A stretch of 64,000 nt of DNA from Jaltomata sinuosa (GCA_003996215.1 QJPP01001726.1:421441-485440), one strand, 5' to 3'; counted from the stretch's first letter, positions 23,401 through 34,871 are shown. The notes: a model not told the origin generated them from the letters alone. Program-made: numbers and translations.

Positions 23401-24403
23401 CCTACTAAAGGTTTTGTATAGCTATACTTTACCTTCATATCAAAAAATTGCTACATTACTAAATTTTAGTTTTCTTGATAAGTACTAAACTAAATTTTAG
23501 TCACCTGCGTAAAACACAACAACAATTTAAGAACCTAACCAACACCATTACCAAACGGAATACTCCTTGTAGGAATTATTCCACATTAGTGAAATTACTT
23601 ACTACTTCATCTAATGATATACTTCTTCTATTTGGGAACCTTCCCACATCAATAGAATTATTAACTTAATCTAAATAGAACCTAGCCAACACCATTGACC
23701 CGGAACTAGCTAGATTATCCCCTATTTCCCTTCTGATCACGAAAAAGATGGATAAAAGGAATAATTGAATTACCAATGGTTTTATTTGTCGAATGAATCC
23801 ATTCGAGCTCCCATGCTCCTCCTTCGCAACCTCCTCCTCATCCTCGGGTATTGCATCCAACATCCCCTGCCTAGGTAACTTCCTTCTCGGGCTAACCTGA
23901 ATTGTCTTTGTTAGAATCACAGGGACACCCGAACAACAACCCGCTATATATACCTCAATTGATCCACCATTCGCAAATGATGCTGCTGTGTAACAATCCA
24001 TGCTCCATCCACTCCTCGAATCGTTCTCCAAAACATTACCATTATTAGCCCACGTGCTCTCTAATCTCTCCAATGACCCACATAGTATTATCAATTCATT
24101 GTCATTTTCATCAACCTCAAATTCTACCGGACCTGAAACCCTAACGCTATCCGTGCTCACATACGTTACCTCCGACGATTCCTTGTCAATACGATCACGG
24201 CGGAGGGTTATGGAGGCGGTGTCGGTGGCCGGAATACGAGAGCCGTTGATCTCTAACGAAACTCCCATCTCACGGCGGAGGTGGCGGAGTGTGAGGTGGT
24301 TTGGTACCGTATCAACCGCACATGGCGTAATACGTACGTAAAACAAGCGGATTTCTAAGCATCCACCGGTGAAATTCGAATTTTTGTAGATTGCCATTGA
24401 CAT
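17424..24403 (-). CDS. At1g01500-like protein of unknown function, two coding exons, 6.1-kb intron
   Basis: Exon 1 (24403-23774) and exon 2 (17654-17424) join in phase 0 (TTG|GTAATT donor; TTTTAG acceptor) to give about 286 residues. The N-terminal part is CLEIRLFYVRITPCAVD, NHLTLRHLRREMGVSLEING and ESSEVTYVSTDSVRV. The middle has VEVYIAGCC-like IEVYIAGCCSGVPVILTKTI and AIPEDEEE. The exon 2 end is GQLSWFNAGVRVGVGIGLGM and a Gly-zipper hydrophobic segment, closing with a basic NLRRRFF tail. This matches the plant family of Arabidopsis At1g01500, often carrying an unproven dehydrogenase label. Features seen suggest a soluble beta-rich domain anchored by one C-terminal membrane helix. ATG 24403 is preferred over the upstream in-frame TTG (24412). 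The intron holds LINE and MITE DNA, yet both exons are clean. Confidence 0.85.
17655..18544. other. Intron sequence of the At1g01500-like gene, no element recognised
   Basis: Overlapping open frames on both strands at 17761-18019 give no family I recognise. They are taken as intronic, non-coding DNA. Confidence 0.45.
18545..18930 (-). mobile_element. LINE reverse-transcriptase fragment (second LINE type)
   Basis: On the minus strand, across stops and shifts, the frames read AKDAVKNMKIRR, then LMSHMMKL, IRLIERRPWDITRAVENRF and FMPYRS. This is the N-terminal RT segment of a plant LINE of a different type from those at 3825 and 19260. It is heavily decayed and lies in the At1g01500-like intron. 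Confidence 0.6.
21414..21436 (+). repeat. 23-nt poly-G run
   Basis: An uninterrupted G run inside the LINE remnant. It is poly-C on the transcribed strand of the host gene's intron. Confidence 0.92.
22155..22402. mobile_element. Complete Stowaway MITE
   Basis: Ends CTCCCTCCGTTTCAATTTG and, reversed from the right, the same sequence, flanked by TA on both sides (22153-22154, 22403-22404). It is 248 bp, inserted into the 3' part of the LINE at 19260-22580; removing it restores LINE continuity. Confidence 0.93.
22581..23773. other. First part of the At1g01500-like intron
   Basis: Ordinary A+T-rich intron sequence. No coding or mobile-element signature is recognised. Confidence 0.5.
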
Positions 24404-24656
24404 AAATTCCAATTTTTTTGTTCAATGAAGGAAATTGATCATTCATTAACAAAGAAAATTGAATGAAATTTAAGGTTAGAGATTAATAAGTATCATAATT
24501 AGGGTTTTTGAAATTTTTAGAGGTGAAAAATAGTGTGGATATTTTTTGTTATGTGTGAACATTGGCGAGAAGGACGAGAAGCTACCATTATTTTACGATA
24601 AACGGGTCAACGGAAAGCCTTAAGAGCTAAGGGACTGGACATGTGTATCCGATACT
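24404..24656 (-). promoter_or_regulatory. Presumed 5' leader and promoter region of the At1g01500-like gene
   Basis: This is the only gene-proximal, repeat-free DNA upstream of the start codon before a MITE begins at about 24657. No TATA box or transcription start could be fixed by eye. Confidence 0.4.
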
Positions 24657-24975
24657 AAGGTGCCGTTTGGTCATGAAAATCAAAAATTATTTTATTTTTT
24701 TGAAATTTTTAAAGTTGGAATTAGAGTTGTTTTGATCATAACTTTTGTAATAATTATTTAGATCTTAAATATATATTTTTTAAAAAACATAAAATATAAT
24801 TTAAAAATGAAATATAATTTAAATGGTGTTATTTTATGAAAATAAAAAATTTAAGATTTTTTCAAAAAAAAAAATTAAAAAATTAAAAAAAGTGAGTTGG
24901 AAACACTATTTCCGAAAAAAAATGAAATAATTTTTCGAAAAAAGTGAAAAAATTTCATGGTCAAACGCCTATAAC
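24657..24975. mobile_element. MITE with GGCGTTTGACCATGAAA-type ends
   Basis: The left end GTGCCGTTTGGTCATGAAAA and the right end (reversed) AGGCGTTTGACCATGAAATT are inverted. The body is A+T-rich, about 320 bp. It sits about 250 bp upstream of the At1g01500-like start codon. Confidence 0.75.
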
Positions 24976-24992
24976 TCCGTCCACTTTAACAC

Positions 24993-25942
24993 TTTGTTTG
25001 GATGGTTTTTAGTGTTTAGTTTGACTATATCGTATTATGGGCTCGTTTGACCATGAATATTATTCACTTTATTCCGAAATATTTATTTACTTTATTCCGG
25101 ATTTCTTGTTTGGCCATAAAAACACCAAATACAATTTGAAGTTGTATTTAAAATTTTGGAAAACACCTCACACTTTATTTGGTTTTACTTTTTTCACTCT
25201 TTTAATTTCTTTTTTCCAAAAAAAAATTAATTTTTTTATTTTCATAAAATAACCTCATTTAAATTATATTGCATGTTCAATTTTTCTTTTATGATTTTTT
25301 TAAAATATATATTTAAATTCTAAATATTAACTCCAAATACTATGGCTAAACACAACTTCAACTCCAACTTTAAATTTTTTAAATAAAGTGAATATGTTTT
25401 TTATTTTCAAGGTCAAACGCCTACTATATCGTAACTGATAAATTTACTAAAATACCCTAAATTATTATAAATCTTAAGTTTATCAATAATTGCTAATAAA
25501 ATAATTAAGACAGTGTTCTTTATGTTAATTTATCATAAATCATGCCTTGTAAATATATTAAGTTGTTAAATTCATGTTAATTCTAATAAAATTAATTAAA
25601 AAAAACAAGTTAAAACAAATGTGCTCAATTTTTTTTTTATAATAATATATTTCATTAGAAGAAGAGCAAAATCATGTTCACATACAACAAGAATATAAAA
25701 AAGCAAGGGTATAATAGAATTATGTAGTACTAAGTAAGGGCATAATTGGAATGTAAAATTAGATAATCATGGGATCCCACCAAATTCGTGATTACATAAA
25801 ATGGGGGTTTTTCGTGATTTCCTAACCATGGAATCAAATCATACCATACCATATATTTTAGGGATGCAACAATTAAAACAAACATGGTACTGCTAGTAAC
25901 CATAACATACAATACCATGAGAAATAACCATCCAAACAAAGT
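24993..25942. mobile_element. MITE with TTTGTTTGGATGG ends, interrupted
   Basis: The left end CTTTGTTTGGATGGTTTTT and the right end (reversed) CTTTGTTTGGATGGTTATTT are inverted. The interior is split by the MITE at 25035-25423. It is related to 16540-16893. Confidence 0.62.
25035..25423. mobile_element. Nested MITE with CTATATCGTA flanks
   Basis: The same sequence CTATATCGTA lies at 25025-25034 and 25424-25433, consistent with an 8-10 bp target duplication. The ends read GGGCTCGTTTGACCATGAAT and, reversed, TAGGCGTTTGACCTTGAAAA. It belongs to the same end-type family as 24657-24975. Confidence 0.78.
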
Positions 25943-26204
25943 CGTCAAATAAATATTTATTTTTACTAGTTTAATTATAAAAAGGAATTTTTTTATTACT
26001 TTATACTTACTTTATTTTTATGTTTAAATACCATCGATTTTTAATAGTTAAATAACTTATGGAGTATTATGACTAGAAATAATACAATAAATTATTATTG
26101 TGTTTATTACTTTTAAAAAATATATTAAATTAAATGTGGACCGAGTGAGTATGTTGTTCCATGGTGTGCATGTTCTTAACATTTACGAAAAGACAACGTT
26201 AAGA
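25943..26204. other. A+T-rich spacer
   Basis: No gene or element is recognised. Confidence 0.4.
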
Positions 26205-26386
26205 AGGGAATGAGGTGCTTAGGATCAGAACTCATTATTTTCATTTTGCCCTTTTACTTTTAAAAAGTGACTATTAATATTAATTTTAGGCCTATGATCT
26301 TTGTTTTCTTTTCAAGCTAGGGCTCTCATTATAAGCTTTTGCGTTTGTACAATTAAAAAATATGTGTGAGCAAAAAAGACAACACA
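26205..26386 (+). repeat. Left copy of a block repeated at 55434
   Basis: From GGGAATGAGGTGCTTAGGAT to GTGTGAGCAAAAAAGACAA this matches, with about 15% differences, 55434-55580 plus 56003-56035. The right copy is interrupted by a 422-bp MITE, and this left copy shows the uninterrupted site. Confidence 0.8.
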
Positions 26387-26759
26387 TCAGGAACTAGTAC
26401 TAGCACCAGCTTAAAGGATTTTATGGGTGAGATATGTACCTGGTATTCTTATTATGGGTGTCAAAATGAACCCAATAAGACATAACTCGTTCAACCCGCT
26501 CAGAATCTTATGGGTTGGGTTCATGATAATTTGATATTGGGTCAACTTTCAACCCATTTGAGTTCAACTCATTTAAAATAATCTTGAGTTGAGCCCAATT
26601 ATATCTCAACTTCAACCCGATTTTTTTCAAAAAATATTTTCTACTATTTGATAGATGAGTGAGAACACATTTTTCAAAAAATATTTTTTTATTTTTTGAT
26701 TAGAGAGTAGAAAATATTTTCTAGGAGGTAGGTTGTGGGTGGGGGGAGGGGAGCGTGAG

Positions 26760-28621
26760 TGTCACTCCCCGTGACTACCCCCTAGACGCAACACGGGACC
26801 CGAGACCACAAGTGCCCCAAGTTAATCCTTGGTCATAGCATACTCAGATATTCATAATAAAACATAGCGGAAGCATAAATAGAAAGCTAGGCAACCCAAT
26901 CCATAAATGATAACGTCAAGATGAAACATAATCCGGAAGAGGGACCCGAGTACTATCTATGTCTGAAAGCCTCTAAATTGTCATGAAGAGTTGATGGGAT
27001 AATCCCCCAACTAACTCAGAAATCCAAAGAAAGAACATGAAAGAGATAGGTCTAACACTAGCCCTCGGATAATAAGGACTCACCAACAGCAACTGGGTCT
27101 CCGACGATATCTAGCCACGATTCTGAGGGAAGGAACTTGTATCTGCATCATGAAAGGATACGGCGCGAGAATATGTGTCAGTATATAAGATGTACTAAGT
27201 ATGTGAGATATGCATGAATGTAGTAAAACGTACTTGAAATATAGCTAAAACTGAATCCATACATAATAAGAGAAATCATAAGATATATCATAATTTAAGC
27301 ATAAGGTGAGAGATAACATAACATAAGACTTAAAAACATTCATACGGGAGTTTCTCTTAACCGACATAAACCATGATGAGCTACATGGAGTCCAGTGTCA
27401 TACCATCTACACCGAAAAAGGTTGTCCTAACAAGCCAAGGTTAGAACCTTATCTATCAGGATCCCGTCATAAGCCACAGAGGGCAACCTACGGTGGCAAC
27501 GTAGTTCTGGGACTTAAGGGTATGCTAAACCCTAGTCCAACTCGGTGCTAAATACTACTCCCAAAATATACATTTAGCTCAACTTATACTTGTGACATAT
27601 CTAATGCCAAATTCGTTTGAAAAGCATAGAGACATATCTAATGTCATGCAATTCAAGATCATAAGTCTTAAAGCTAGCATAGCCGTAATTCCAAAACATA
27701 TTTTTCTTTCTAAATTCATAACTTGAAGAATTAGGCATACAACTTCATAAATACATAAGTCATGTTATCTAAACATGCCAATTTTCACTTGAAAACTTGT
27801 AATTCAATCGAATCATGCTAGAAATCATCTTTAATGCATGGGCTTTTGAAATCAATTAAGGAACCTCAAATAAATCATAGATAAGTAATGAGAAACCGTG
27901 AATTGATGCTTTAAAACTGAACCCATAAGTTTTTTCTAAATTGGGTAAGAACCCTAATTTCACAAATCCATAAATCAAAGTAAAAATCATGGATTTTGGG
28001 CATAAGGGTGAAGGGAATCCCTTATTGAATACCCACATACCTTATTGGAGCTTTCTTGATCTTAAGATGAAAAGAAATGGAGGCTTGAACTTGGAGCTTG
28101 AGACTAGGACCTTGAAGGAGTTCTTTTCCTCTTTTGGTAGATGAATGAGGAATAATGAAAGACTTAGGATAATAAGAGTAGAAATCCTACTAAAAGTGGT
28201 CAAAACGACGTCACTTAAGGGTTAAAAGGGTGGGTAATTATAATAATACCCCTAGGATTTAATTAAAAAAAGCTTTTAAAAATTTCGGCTTCAGGAATTA
28301 CAGGTGCAATCCACAAGCCGTAGATTGAACCACGACTTGTGGTTTCCACTCGTGGTTCCTGGCCCAAATGATCAACTGCAGAATATGTTCTACGAGTCAA
28401 CAAGACGGACCGTAGAATGAACTACGGTCTGTAGACCCATTCGTAGTTTTCATGGGAAACAGTCAGTCCTCTGATCTGATTCCACGAGTCAATAAGATGG
28501 ACCATAAAATGAACTACGGTCTGTAGAACCCACTCGTGATTCTCAGACCAGTGACTGATCTACAGAACTGTAACCACGAGTTCATTCCACGGCTCGTGGT
28601 TTAAACCATGGCCCGTGGTTT
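26760..28621 (-). mobile_element. Element A 3' LTR, distal part
   Basis: It begins TGTCACTCCCCG (reading plus) and continues to 28621; the proximal 78 bp are at 45120-45197, separated by element B. It matches 52806-54246 at high similarity (ATAGCGGAAGCATAAATAGA and onward). The stretch 28250-28620, absent from the truncated right LTR, is packed with CACGG/CCGTG inverted motifs. Confidence 0.88.
28300..28620. repeat. Cluster of ACGAGT/CCACGG...CCGTGG inverted motifs in LTR A
   Basis: Repeated units such as CACGACTTGTGG, CTACGGTCTGTAG (twice), CCACGGCTCGTGG and ACCATGGCCCGTGG recur every 20-70 bp. They lie in the first part of the LTR as read in the element's own direction (promoter side). Confidence 0.7.
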
Positions 28622-30962
28622 TGTAACACCCTAAAAATTCTAAGCTAAGATCCAGATTATTTTCATATATTGTTAGATGCAAACCAGATGATTTCAAATG
28701 GTAAATAGGTGTTGAGATCAATACTTGTGTGTAGGAAGTGTATTAGATATGAATTAGGGTCATGAAGAACCTCTAGCTAAAAGTTGAGTTGAAAGCTTCC
28801 TTACCAATTGAGTTTTAGTATAAGATTTTTCAAGGGTCAACTTCAAACGATCATAATTCCTAGAATATGAATATTTAGGTGGTCTAGTACCCACTAAATT
28901 AGAGGTCTTTGAATCTTCTTTCCAACGCCACCGACCGTGCATTAATATGAGTCTGAAGTAAAAAGTTATTAGTGTTTTACTAAAATGTGTTTGTCTGTCA
29001 AAATGACAGACAAAAACCACGAGACGAATCCACGGCTCGTGGATCAAACCATGGACCGTAGATTGCACTCGTGAAAATCAGTCTTGCAAATTGATTTTTC
29101 ACCTGAAAACCACGAGGGGGTTCCACGGGTTGTGAAATGATCCACGGGTCATGAAACCAACTCGTGAAAATCAGTTAAGAGGTCAGAAAAGTGGTCTGAG
29201 AACCACGACCTCAATTCACGAACCGTGGTTCTTCTCCAAAGCTTCAAACCTCAGTTTCAGTTCAAGAATCTTCTACCACCAGGTATGTGAGTATTCAGTA
29301 AGGGTTTAGTTTGACCCTATGCTCAAAACCTCAGTCTTCATTTCAAATTTTATGATGTTAGAAACTAGGGTTCTTACGCAATCATGCTAAATTTTACAGA
29401 ATTCAGTCCTTATGATTTCTACATGATTTATATCCTATTTTAGAAGATTTGTACCATATTTTCAATGACTTGCATGAGCTTTCACAAGAACTTTAAGAAA
29501 TCAAGAATTTAGCCTAAAATTGTAGTACTTTCATTAGAATTGATTTTCTTCAGAATTTAACCTAGATTACTACCATTCAGTTTTAAGCATGAAATTAGCC
29601 AGTTTTCAGTCTACAGGTTTTCTTAAAAACTTTTCATGATTTAGCAGGCTTCAACTTACCTTCAGTATGTTTTACAAGAATATGTTTTTAAATATAGACT
29701 TTCAACATATGCCATCAGTGATGATGAATTTAGTAAGTTTCGTGATTAGTATGACATCTAGATACGTCCACATGTTGTATGGATAGTTTTCAATTATACA
29801 GTCTTTCAGAAATCATCTAGATTAATTAGGTTCTGGCACAACCTTCCAAAACTTTAGTTTTGAATGAGCTATCAGTATTCAGTTTGGGAGTAGTATTTAG
29901 CACCGAGTTGGACTAGGGTTCAGCGTACCCTCAAGTCCCAAAACTACGTGCCACCGTAGGTTATTTAGCCCCTCAGTTGGACATCAGAACTAGTGATCAT
30001 GTCATTCATGCCTCTATACCCTAGCAAGGTATATTGGGTCCTCTCGATGGGGCGTATACATCAGACTCCATGTTTAGCTCACATGGTTTATGTTGGCTAA
30101 CAGACTCTCCCACAGAATTAGACTCAGTAGTTGTGTACTAGGCACTCAGTTCAGTTTTACAACTTTTAAATTATATTTTCCAGAATATCCTTACATTTTA
30201 GATTTTGTGCATATTAGGTTTGGGCATGAGTACTACAGATTCAATTTATAGTTTTTAAACAACTCATCAATATTTTCAGCATGCTTAGTTATCTCATAGT
30301 CTATGTATCTCACAGTTTACAACTCAAAAATATTTTATACTCTTCAGTAAAAGAGCCCATGTTTTACAGCGTTAACTTATGCATTCTCAAATATCCATAC
30401 TTAGTCCAGCTTTCAGTTATGTTTCTATTATATACATGTATTCTCATATTTTCAAAGTTAGTGCATTATCTCACATTCTCACATTCAAAGTACTGATCGC
30501 ATACATTTTTGTGCTGCATCCTTTTGATGATGCAGGTTTTAGTGCTAGCTTCAGGATCATGGTCAGACTGATCGCATCTTTCAATCAGCAGGAAACGAGT
30601 TCTCCTTTTTTGGGAACTCCAGTCAGTTAGTAGTTATAGCGGTTATTTCAGTTGTTATACATTGATTAAAGGTAGTTGGGGGTCATGTCCCGGCTAACTA
30701 TAGTTCAGTGTTAGTAGAGGCTTCATAGCCAGTCAGTCAGTTGTATCATTTTTCAAATGAGTTGTATTTCAGTTTATAAAACTTCAGTTTATTACAGTGC
30801 TCTTCAAGAGCTCATCATATGTTTCAGCTCCCGCATAATATTCTTCAGTTTATCTATTTCTATTTAGTTGCTCATAAATTATGCCAACAAGAGGGATTAT
30901 CTTAGGATCACTTGTAGTCTCAGGTCCCGTGTTACTCTAGAGTGTAGGCTTGGGGCGTGATA
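28622..30962 (+). mobile_element. Element B 5' LTR
   Basis: TGTAACACCCTAAAAATTC to GGGGCGTGATA, 2341 bp. Compared with the 3' LTR it lacks about 250 bp after ACGAACCGTGGTT (about 29230). It also carries CACGAG/CTCGTG inverted motifs at 29018-29235. Its 29863-30709 is identical to 44010-44856, while its first 600 bp differ at roughly 9% of positions. Confidence 0.93.
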
Positions 30963-30966
30963 AACT

Positions 30967-30978
30967 TGGTATCAGAGC
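30967..30978 (+). other. Element B primer-binding site
   Basis: TGGTATCAGAGC, four bases after the LTR end, is complementary to the 3' end of plant initiator methionine tRNA. Confidence 0.92.
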
Positions 30979-31490
30979 ACAAAATTCAAGTGTCCTAGAG
31001 TGTCTGTGAAGCCGTGTCTAGTAGAGTCTTGCTTATGAGTGTGTTGTGCACCACACTTATAAGCAAGAGGCTACAGGGCATTTCAGAAATGTTTCCCTTC
31101 TTTCATGCTCCAAATTGTGCAGTAGAACTGTTCCCTAAGAAACTTATGCAGATTCGTGCATTAATCCAATTTCTCCAGTCATGTCTTATTTTTGAGGTGG
31201 TAAGAGCAGTAAAGTTCAGATTCTTATCAGTGTGATTCTCTCAGATAGAGTTATCAGAAAAGTTAAAAGATTGCACAAGGGCTTGAGAGGAGCCCACTAG
31301 TGCATTAAATTTTGCCAATCTAAAAGCATGTACCCTTTTTTCTTACTCGTTGTAATGACCGGGCCCATCGTTATGGTAATTTTTCCTGGTTTCATAAATT
31401 GAGGAAAATGGTTAAAATTTCATTCGGGGTAAGTAGGGTGACGTCATGAAAAAAATCTAATTTTCAGAAATAATCTGGGTTGATGTCACT

Positions 31491-31557
31491 CTGCTATAGC
31501 GGTAATTATTCTGCTATAGCAAAACTGCTGTAGTGGAGGGACAGACCGCTATAGCGG
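31491..31557. repeat. Palindrome cluster, CCGCTATAGCGG type (LTR)
   Basis: CTGCTATAGCGG, CTGCTATAGCA, CTGCTGTAGTGG and the perfect dodecamer CCGCTATAGCGG (31546-31557) lie within 67 bp. The same cluster occurs at about 37548-37600 and, reversed, at 1950-2010. Confidence 0.85.
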
Positions 31558-32484
31558 AGCTACGGAAGGCAGTATGCCTGTGACGAGATTTTATTAAAAA
31601 GTCTCTTCTCCTCAATTGGAAAACATACGAGGGTTCCTCCAAAAAACCTTTCATGCTGCTCCAAGGCTGGGGAATCTTGAGGAGGAGGAGTCATGGCTGA
31701 AGAGACATAAAACAACAGATTCCAAGACCATCTTTCAGCTGGGAACGCATTCACGGAGCCAAAAATGCACTGTTGCAGTTGTTTGGCATCCAGGTAGGCT
31801 AGGTTTCATCAGTATTTAGACATGTTTACTTTCCATACTTGTTGTATAGTAGGAATGGAGAATTCATATTTTAGGCCTCCGAACACGGAGTCTAGCGGAT
31901 TCAGGTTTGGTTATGTTGATTTGGGATGTACTGAGTAAATGGCTGGTCTTGTGATTGTGTTATGTGGTTACATTATTCATATTGGTGTGATATCTTGATA
32001 AATTAAGGGACTAGTATGTCGGAAAGGTTCGGGGAATCGGGGAAGTGGTTAAGAGCCACGGGAAACGGGAATAGGAAACTCCTAGGTGGAGTTTCAGGGA
32101 TGTTCGTGGCTTGAGATATAGTGGCGGTCATTCTAAAGTAAGGAAAAGGAAATCGGGTAGCTGCGTATATGATTAATTTAAAGAGAAATCGCTCGTTACA
32201 GGTTCTAGAATAAAAAGGGTGAACCGGGGATAGTCTTCTGACGAAATTTGATGGTTCATTGTTGTACCCAAAAAGGGGTAGGTGAAGGCTTACGATTTCT
32301 GTGAATGTTGTAATTCTTGTACTCATATCTAAGTATTTGTATGAATTACATTGCTTAGGAAAGTTGTATAGAATGTCTAAGGTTTCTGCTTTACAGTTTG
32401 TGATTTGAACGGTATTTGCTTGTTGGTTTACAAGTTGTTTGTTCATGCATTTGACTGTGGATTGTTTACATTCGGTTGGCTCGG

Positions 32485-32579
32485 GTACCACGCCTGGTAC
32501 GGGTATAACAAATGGTTGGCACGGGTACCACGCCTGGTACAGGAATACTAACGGTTAGCTCGGGTACCACGCCTGGTAC
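32485..32579. repeat. Three phased GTACCA-CGCC-TGGTAC hairpins
   Basis: Hairpins lie at 32485-32500, 32525-32540 and 32564-32579, spaced 39-40 bp, each with a 6-bp stem and 4-nt loop. They are conserved in the partner LTR at 38524-38619, where two have mutations. Confidence 0.88.
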
Positions 32580-32876
32580 GGGTTTACTTTATTGCATATT
32601 GCATTGTGATTATTATATTGCATGGACTGATATTGGTTTCGTGAGTGGACCGGGTTATTTTATTGAAATGCAATAATTATTATTGGTTCCTTGAGTGAAT
32701 TGGGCTGTTGTGGAATTGTGATGTTGATGGGCGGTCCTTGAGTGGCCGGGAGCTTCTGTTATATTTTGTTGAGTTAGTCTTGGATTAGACCGGGTTAATC
32801 TTTAACACTTAGGTGTTGTTTAGAGGGGATCCCGGGATGGGTCTGGACTATGTAAAAGGGGGCGATTAATTACAGA

Positions 32877-32896
32877 TATATATATATATATATATT
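32877..32896. repeat. (TA)n microsatellite
   Basis: About ten TA units; the partner LTR has a shorter interrupted version near 38917. Confidence 0.9.
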
Positions 32897-33928
32897 GTCG
32901 TCTTGAGTGTGTCATTGGTGGTTGGGAATTACCGGTGGTAAATAAGCTAAGGGTTGGTTTTCGTGTAGACCGAGTTGGTCTGTTGAACACTTAAGTGTGT
33001 CTAGAGGATCCGTGGAGGGTTCGGGTAATGTGTTGTAAAGAGATTTAGATGTAACTCCAGTGTTGTCAATAAATGTAGCAATGGTTGCTGGGTGAATTTC
33101 ATGTGGGGGTTGGATTGGAAGGAAGACTGAGAGTCTAGGGTTGTAATTTCTAGCGGTTGCGATCACATTAGAAGGTTTACTGGTGATCTGTGAAGGGGGT
33201 CGAATACTGATAAGTGGAGCCACGAGTATAAGTGGTTGAGTTGGGCAGTTAGCCGGGTTAATGTCCGGAAGTTAGTTAGAACAGCTGACTTAGGCAAGGG
33301 AAGGGCAGTCCAGGCATGAACATGGGCATTTGTGAAGGGTAAAGTGACTTGGGAAGTCTAGGATTAGGTGACTTGGGGAGTCTAAGGTTAGTGTGACTCG
33401 AAAATCTGGGGAATTAGGGAATTGGCAGCGGAAGAACATTGGAGGATGGAAATCAAGCTATGTTAATTACATTCATGTTTTTCCCTGTTTGCTTATATGA
33501 TGGTAGGAGTGGATTCGGATCAACCGATGATGCCTACCAGTACGTGTGTTTGTACTGACTCTACTCTTGCTATACCTTTTGGTATAGTCTGGTTGCAGGT
33601 TGGTGATGTTTCATAGGTTCCGGCAAGGAGGTCTCCAGCAACTTCTGTCCTCAAATTCCATGGCGGAAGTTGGGTCTTTTAATGTCTTGTGTCATCTTGT
33701 AGTAGCTCTTGTACATGTTTAGACTAGGTCCTAGGAAGGGTGATTTATATTCAAACTGTTTTCTATTTTAAAAATGTTGTAATAACAAGCTTTTCATAAT
33801 GAAAGGAAAGGCTATTTTTACTACTTCCTATTTTCCTCAAGTTACCTGTTGGACAGAGGGTGAGGGTTCATCTATCTAGGTAGTTAGAGTAGGTGCCCGC
33901 ACGGCTCGGCAGGTTGGGTCGTGATAGA

Positions 33929-33940
33929 TGGTATCAGACC
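33929..33940 (+). other. Element D primer-binding site
   Basis: TGGTATCAGACC lies two bases after the LTR. It matches the initiator methionine tRNA complement except one near-terminal base. Confidence 0.85.
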
Positions 33941-34103
33941 TAGGTTATCGGTCTCCCAGTACAAGAGCAAAATGTCGAATAGAGTCCTACGGATTAGTGT
34001 GTTGACGTTCATATCTAATTCTTGGGGAACCATAAGGCATTCTAGGAATTGTCACCCTTCTTTCATTCTTTCGTGCGGTTCGTACTTGCTTGTATGGGTT
34101 GAG

Positions 34104-34158
34104 TCCAATTGGTATCTCTTGATTCCAATTGGTATCTCTTGATTCCAATTGGTATCTC
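34104..34158 (+). repeat. Three 20-bp tandem units containing GGTATCTC
   Basis: CAATTGGTATCTCTTGATTC occurs three times in a row, the last cut short at GGTATCTCAGC. AAATTGGTATCTG also appears just before the 3' LTR (37397-37409). Confidence 0.88.
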
Positions 34159-34871
34159 AGCAAGGTAAGGGGGGTCACCGCACTTCAGTTACGATAGCAC
34201 AAGCAAGAAGAATTAGAATCGGAAAGTTTCCAATTAGTATCTGGCCTGAGAGGCTGTGGCGAGCATGGACAACCGGTTAATGGTCATCCATGGTACAAGC
34301 GAAGGTGAAACTTGTGAATTAAATTGATTGTGATTGTTTTGGTTGTGACTTCAAATTGAATTGTAGTGTGTACAGCTTTGTGTGACCTAACTGAAATGTG
34401 TGTGGATTGTAATTAATGTGCATGTGGAGTCTACGGAAAGTCATCAAGAGAAAAAGTTAGAGTGCCTTAGACTGTGGTGGTCTGTTAAATTTCTTGATTT
34501 GAAGAGAGGTACTGCATGTTAGAAAGGGCTTATCATTGGTTAAGATGATAAGGGATTGGGAACTGTGACTGTAGGGAAGCTTCGGTTTCAGGTCAGTCAG
34601 AATTTGGTTGGGAACCATGGGAACAAGGGAGTCATTAGTGTGTACTGGCAGGGTGATATTGCCGGGGAACAATTAATTGTTGTAAATTCCTTATAAATTT
34701 TGGTGTGTTTTATGATATGTTATGCTTGATTTTAATGCGGTTGGTGCCAGGAATGGTCTTGAGGGTGATTTAAGACTATGGCGGTACTTACAGATCAGGA
34801 CAGTGGTAACCGAGAAGAGGGGACGAGTGCATTTAGCTGGAAATCAATTATTTGTACTGTTATCGTCGGGA

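Larger units (their letters stand above)
31351..33926 (+). mobile_element. Element D 5' LTR
   Basis: 2576 bp. It contains GCTATAGC palindromes near its start (31491-31557), three hairpin repeats (32485-32579) and a (TA)n run (32877-32896). Minus-strand open frames here (for example 32003-32491) are LTR sequence, not genes. Confidence 0.92.

Noticed and set aside
30281..30630. 71- and 83-codon frames repeated identically at 44428-44777
   Set aside because: Identical because they lie in the converted tract of the two B LTRs; LTR sequence, not genes.
32003..32491. 162-codon minus-strand frame
   Set aside because: Inside the 5' LTR of element D; the homologous LTR copy at 38296 keeps only half of it.
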